Positions 4,516 to 7,538 of a DNA stretch of 7,538 bases are shown piece after piece. Under the pieces are notes generated by a model, which saw only the letters and a program-made list of their open reading frames with translations, was not told the origin of the DNA and ran no database searches. Within the stretch, counting starts at the first letter, position 1. Each line of letters begins with the position of its first letter. Source of the DNA: Candidatus Methanoperedentaceae archaeon (GTDB taxonomy: Archaea > Halobacteriota > Methanosarcinia > Methanosarcinales > Methanoperedenaceae); NCBI GenBank assembly GCA_014859785.1, contig JACUTP010000087.1, positions 1 through 7,538 of the forward strand. Reading direction: 5' to 3'. Made by a program: the position numbers and the translations under genes.

Positions 4516-5476
4516 TTTGGTCTGAGCCGCACAGGACAAAATGTGCAATAAGTGCTTCAAGCTGGATTCTTTCGTTTGCACCTTCTGCAATCCTGAAATC
4601 AATCTCGCCAATCCTGTCTATGAGGTTAACTTTTAGCCGGTCAGGAATTGTCATATCAAGCATTCCCCTGTATATCTGCCCTATAATATCCTCGCCGGAA
4701 AGTCCCTGCTCGATTAGCAGTTTATCCAGCATTGCGCGGGATTTCATGAAATCCCCGCCGAGACTGAATTTCACAAGTTCCTTCACTTCCTCGGGTCTTG
4801 CTGTGGCTGTTGACCTGTAAATTGCATCCATGTCAACGGTCTTCCCCATCATTGCAGCAGCCTGGAGGGCATTGATGGCACGCCTCATATCCCCTGCTGC
4901 AACGTATTTAATGGCTTCCATACCGTCATCTGTCAGGTTAGCGCCTTCTTCTTTTGCTATGTATGCCAGCCTTTCCTCAACTGCTTCCGTGGAAATGGGC
5001 CTGAACCTGTAAACAGCGCATCTTGACTGTATCGGTTCGATGATTTTAGAGGAATAATTACAGGAAAGAATGAAACGGCACGTGCTCGTATATTTTTCCA
5101 TCGTGCGCCTGAGTGCGGATTGCGCGTCAGGTGTCAGTGCATCTGCTTCATCAAGGAAAATTATCTTAAACTCTGCATCCCCAAGCGGGGAAATACGGGC
5201 AAAGTTCTTGATTTTGTTTCTCACGACATCAATACCTCTCTCATCACTGGCATTTAGTTCTGTGAAATTATTTCTCCATGTCTCCCCGAAAAGTTCACGG
5301 ACAACACATATCGCAGAAGCTGTTTTCCCGACACCTGGCGGACCTGAAAAAAGAAGATGCGGCAGGTTTCGTGTCCGGATATATGATTTCAGGCGTTTAA
5401 TTACGTCGTCCTGTCCAACGATGTCATCAAGTTTTTTCGGGCGGTATTTTTCTATCCAGATTTCTTCTTTAAGCAT
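4505..5476 (-). CDS. rfcS: Replication factor C small subunit (clamp loader ATPase)
   Basis: RfcS and RfcL form the archaeal clamp loader that opens PCNA and places it on primer-template DNA. This 323-residue AAA+ protein has IWIEKYRPKKLDDIVGQ (7-22), Walker A GPPGVGKT (45-52, K51), Walker B FLDEAD (107-112), sensor 1 around N140, the SRC arginine-finger motif (151-153, R152) and sensor 2 GDMRRAIN (195-202). A C-terminal helical collar follows. The length and motifs are those of a complete small subunit with no intein. The ATG at 5474-5476 has no Shine-Dalgarno, but a TATA-like element lies 28 bases upstream, suggesting a leaderless message. It lies 36 bases downstream of the exporter gene and overlaps the COG2426 gene. 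RfcL is not in the window. Confidence 0.96.
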   Translation of the reverse strand: MLKEEIWIEKYRPKKLDDIVGQDDVIKRLKSYIRTRNLPHLLFSGPPGVGKTASAICVVRELFGETWRNNFTELNASDERGIDVVRNKIKNFARISPLGDAEFKIIFLDEADALTPDAQSALRRTMEKYTSTCRFILSCNYSSKIIEPIQSRCAVYRFRPISTEAVEERLAYIAKEEGANLTDDGMEAIKYVAAGDMRRAINALQAAAMMGKTVDMDAIYRSTATARPEEVKELVKFSLGGDFMKSRAMLDKLLIEQGLSGEDIIGQIYRGMLDMTIPDRLKVNLIDRIGEIDFRIAEGANERIQLEALIAHFVLCGSDQNES

Positions 5477-5499
5477 TTAGTCATAATAAGATGCAAATG

Positions 5500-5508
5500 T
5501 TATTTAAG
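5500..5508 (-). promoter_or_regulatory. rfcS: TATA box for rfcS, leaderless spacing
   Basis: The minus strand reads CTTAAATAA in the 36-base gap before rfcS. Its centre is about 28 bases before the ATG, so transcription would begin within a few bases of the start codon. No Shine-Dalgarno is present, as expected for a leaderless message. Confidence 0.45.
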
Positions 5509-5512
5509 TTTG

Positions 5513-6910
5513 CTATCGTAGTTTTTCCCCACCCCTGACAAGCGATGTAAAAACACCAGCCAAACATATAACGGCAGCCACCAAAAAAGCATCATGGAAT
5601 CCTCCGATGAATGCGGGTTCATATGCCAGACCCGTACTTTCCAGTAAACGCAAACTTCTTGTGAACACTGCTGCAGATACCGCAATTCCTGTAACCATAC
5701 CGAGGTTTCGCATGGTTGCAAGCATGCCAGAAGCAATCCCGAGCCTGTTTGACCGGACTGAACCCATTATAATGCTGTTGTTGGGCGACTGGAACATTCC
5801 CATCCCCAGTCCCACAAGCCCGAGCCGCATTATAATATCAAGGAAACTTGAATCCCTGTTAAGACCGGCTATCAGGAAGAGGGCAAGGGCGGTAATAGCC
5901 ATTCCAAGACTCCCTGGAAGGGGTGAATTCGTTTTATCAAATACCCAGCCAGAAAGCGGCGCTACCAGTGCCATGATAAGCGGAACTGCCATCAGTGCCA
6001 ATCCCACACTTTTCGTACTGTAACCAAGTATTTCCTCCATATAATATGGCATGAGAAGTATCACCGAGAACATGGCAACAAAACTCAGGAAACCGCTTGT
6101 ATTGGCTGCCGAAAACGGTTTATTCCTGAAAAGGTCAAGCTCTATAATAGGCATTCTCGCTCTTTTTTCAGTTATAAGGAATAATCCTAAAAACAAAATA
6201 AAAAGTGTGAAAAGAACAATGATTACCGGGGAACCCCATCCCATCTCCTGCCCCTGTGTTATTCCGAGCATCAGTGCCACTACGCTTACGAACATGAGAA
6301 CCGCACCAGGAATGTCGAATTTCTGGCTGCGGTGAACTTCATCAGGTTCCAGTACTTTCATGGCATATACCGTCCCGGCAAGCCCGATTGGTATATTGAT
6401 GTAGAAAATACTCTGCCATCCTGCCAGGTCTATCAGGAATCCACCAAGGGCAGGTCCGGTCATTGAGCCGATACTTACTACGGTTCCGATAAGCCCCAGT
6501 GCTTTTCCCCGTTCAGTGGATGGAAACACCTGTGTGACAATGGCAGGACCGTTTGCCATTAACATGGCAGCGCCTATGCCCTGCACGACACGGGATGCTA
6601 TTAACTGTCCTGAGGATGCTGAAAGACCGCAAAAAGCTGAACCAATAGTGAAAATTAACAGTCCGCCACAAAAAATGTATTTTTTCCCGTACATATCAGA
6701 GAGCCTGCCGAGTGTCAATAGCAGGGTGGTGATTGTAAGGAGATATGAAAGGAGGACCCACTGGATGGTGTTCAGGTTGGTGCTGAAATACCTTGTCAGT
6801 GTAGGCAACGCTACATTCACGATACTGCCGTCAAGTGTTGCCATGAACACGCCGATGGAAACCACGAGCATTGCGCGCCATTTGTAACTGTTATCAATTT
6901 TATCATCCAT
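5513..6910 (-). CDS. MFS drug:proton antiporter, DHA2 (EmrB/QacA-like) family
   Basis: This 465-residue exporter of the 14-helix DHA2 branch of the major facilitator superfamily probably exports drugs or other amphipathic compounds in exchange for protons. Motif D1 is LDGSIVNVALPT (26-37) with D27. Motif A is GRLSDMYGKK (68-77). The helix-4 motif is SRVVQGIGAAML (106-117) with R107. The antiporter motif C is GSMTGPALGG (148-157). W165 and FYINIPIG (169-176) are typical of DHA2. The ATG at 6908-6910 is preferred: extension to a TTG at 7033 would add 41 non-hydrophobic, unrelated residues and overlap the upstream gene. A CTATAAAG TATA element 37 bases upstream supports it. No obvious Shine-Dalgarno was found. 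No regulator gene lies next to it. The substrate is unknown. Confidence 0.93.
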   Translation of the reverse strand: MDDKIDNSYKWRAMLVVSIGVFMATLDGSIVNVALPTLTRYFSTNLNTIQWVLLSYLLTITTLLLTLGRLSDMYGKKYIFCGGLLIFTIGSAFCGLSASSGQLIASRVVQGIGAAMLMANGPAIVTQVFPSTERGKALGLIGTVVSIGSMTGPALGGFLIDLAGWQSIFYINIPIGLAGTVYAMKVLEPDEVHRSQKFDIPGAVLMFVSVVALMLGITQGQEMGWGSPVIIVLFTLFILFLGLFLITEKRARMPIIELDLFRNKPFSAANTSGFLSFVAMFSVILLMPYYMEEILGYSTKSVGLALMAVPLIMALVAPLSGWVFDKTNSPLPGSLGMAITALALFLIAGLNRDSSFLDIIMRLGLVGLGMGMFQSPNNSIIMGSVRSNRLGIASGMLATMRNLGMVTGIAVSAAVFTRSLRLLESTGLAYEPAFIGGFHDAFLVAAVICLAGVFTSLVRGGEKLR

Positions 6911-6942
6911 CAATATCAGGATTTCTGGATGATGCGGTATGG

Positions 6943-6950
6943 CTTTATAG
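6943..6950 (-). promoter_or_regulatory. TATA box for the MFS exporter
   Basis: The minus strand reads CTATAAAG, centred about 37 bases before the ATG at 6910. A start site near 6921 would leave a short leader of about 11 bases. It lies in the 88-base gap after the upstream membrane-protein gene and argues against the longer TTG-started form of the exporter. Confidence 0.45.
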
Positions 6951-6998
6951 TTTCCTGATACCGTGTCCCTGGAAGTTACTCCATAAACATTGCATCCT

Positions 6999-7382
6999 TC
7001 ATTGCCAGATAACGTTGATATTATTAATAACAACCACGATATAAAATAGGTTCAAGACAAACACAATTATAATCAGGTTTAAATCTGAAATCGTTGCTAT
7101 TGAATTTACCCAGATGTTTTTATTTGAGATTAAGACCTCGGACCTCTCCCATATGTCTTTAATAATATATCCGAATATAACCACAAACAATATTTTCATG
7201 CTTAAGGATAAAATCATTCCGAAAGCTTCAAACAGGTATGCAGTGTTGTTGTTTGCTTCGGAAGCATCAAAATATTTTATACCCACATACGTACTCAATG
7301 CATCCAGTATGTTCAATATAATTAACAAATAGATGCCGCACTCAATTATTTTCCTGTAGTATTTTAACGTCTCCCTAAACAT
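6999..7382 (-). CDS. Three-helix membrane protein resembling DUF5658
   Basis: This 127-residue protein has hydrophobic segments at about 14-35, 53-74 and 101-120. The first helix ends in LNILDALSTYVGIKY (23-37), followed by DASEANNNTAYL (39-50). This LD..xTY.G....EAN pattern is that of DUF5658 membrane proteins of unknown function, common in archaea; here the usual E-x-N-P is E-A-N-N, so the match is partial. The start chosen is the ATG at 7380-7382, with GGGG (7391-7394) eight bases upstream. A TTG at 7400 would add six residues. The gene is AT-richer than its neighbours, with many Asn and Ile codons, which may indicate fast divergence or acquisition. It lies 88 bases upstream of the exporter, which has its own promoter, so a functional link is uncertain. 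Confidence 0.7.
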   Translation of the reverse strand: MFRETLKYYRKIIECGIYLLIILNILDALSTYVGIKYFDASEANNNTAYLFEAFGMILSLSMKILFVVIFGYIIKDIWERSEVLISNKNIWVNSIATISDLNLIIIVFVLNLFYIVVVINNINVIWQ

Positions 7383-7400
7383 GGCAGATGCCCCAGCCAA

Positions 7401-7416
7401 ACACAGTAACCTGTGT
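7401..7416. repeat. Inverted repeat ACACAG-TAAC-CTGTGT
   Basis: Perfect six-base arms surround a four-base loop, 19 bases upstream of the ATG at 7382. It could form a hairpin in the leader of the DUF5658-like gene or act as an operator. Confidence 0.35.
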
Positions 7417-7449
7417 GTTGTTTACAATCTCTCCTGTTAGTTTGGGTTT

Positions 7450-7470
7450 TTAACCTGATTTAAAGGTTAA
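7450..7470. repeat. Inverted repeat TTAACCT-N7-AGGTTAA
   Basis: Perfect seven-base arms (7450-7456 and 7464-7470) surround a seven-base AT-rich centre that includes TTTAAAT on the minus strand, a TATA-like sequence. A palindrome over a possible TATA box is a typical repressor site. The remaining bases up to 7538 are AT-rich and show no gene. Confidence 0.4.
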
Positions 7471-7538
7471 TTTTGTCTCCACCAATAAATATTACACTTA
7501 TTACTTAAAAATGTTTGTTTCCAATGTACCCTGAAACC

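Noticed and set aside
4516..4611. N-terminal extension of the COG2426 protein from a TTG start
   Set aside because: It lies wholly inside rfcS, and the family normally starts near the ATG at 4515.
6911..7033. N-terminal extension of the MFS exporter from a TTG start
   Set aside because: The added residues are unlike the family, would overlap the upstream gene, and would cross a good TATA element.

Overview
The window looks archaeal, most likely a euryarchaeote related to the Methanosarcinales (methanogens or ANME-type methanotrophs). The evidence is an archaeal replication factor C small subunit, the KEOPS subunit Cgi121, a ubiquitin-like SAMP/MoaD protein with a C-terminal Gly-Gly, an archaeal-type zinc-ribbon threonine synthase, TATA-box promoters, and possible leaderless starts. 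The finer taxonomy is inference from general resemblance. No RNA gene, CRISPR array, transposase or phage gene was found. All eleven coding regions lie on the minus strand, so transcription runs from high to low coordinates.

Right part (about 7400 to 5513): a three-helix membrane protein resembling DUF5658, then a DHA2-type major facilitator exporter. Middle (5476 to 3472): rfcS (clamp loader small subunit), overlapping by 11 bases a small membrane protein of the COG2426 'small multidrug export' family, then cgi121 (tRNA t6A modification). This is a compact information-processing cluster with a membrane protein inserted. rfcS and cgi121 each have a TATA element about 28 bases before the start codon, which suggests leaderless or near-leaderless transcripts.

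After a 319-base gap containing candidate operators and terminators comes a two-gene operon (3152 to 1593): thrC, then, 12 bases downstream, a SAMP/MoaD-family sulfur carrier or protein modifier, followed at once by an oligo-T terminator. A PLP enzyme of the threonine/cysteine synthase fold next to a Gly-Gly sulfur carrier recalls the bacterial CysM-CysO arrangement and is the most thought-provoking pairing here.

Left part (1163 to 1): a tight set of small genes, probably one operon. They are an AhpD/carboxymuconolactone-decarboxylase-like protein with a CxxC...H motif, a one-helix SHOCT-domain protein, a DUF302 protein, and the start of a signal-anchored Gly/Met/Tyr-rich protein cut by the window edge. 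Each has a strong Shine-Dalgarno sequence. The leader of this operon carries a TATA element, a strong Shine-Dalgarno and a five-codon mini-ORF. The joint role is unknown; a redox, metal or stress function at the membrane is inference.

The rest of the 429-base gap at 1164-1592 holds no convincing gene, only a terminator and some repeat-like elements. Most of the window is ordinary core gene content. The noteworthy signals are gene pairings and regulatory structure, not a clear new system.
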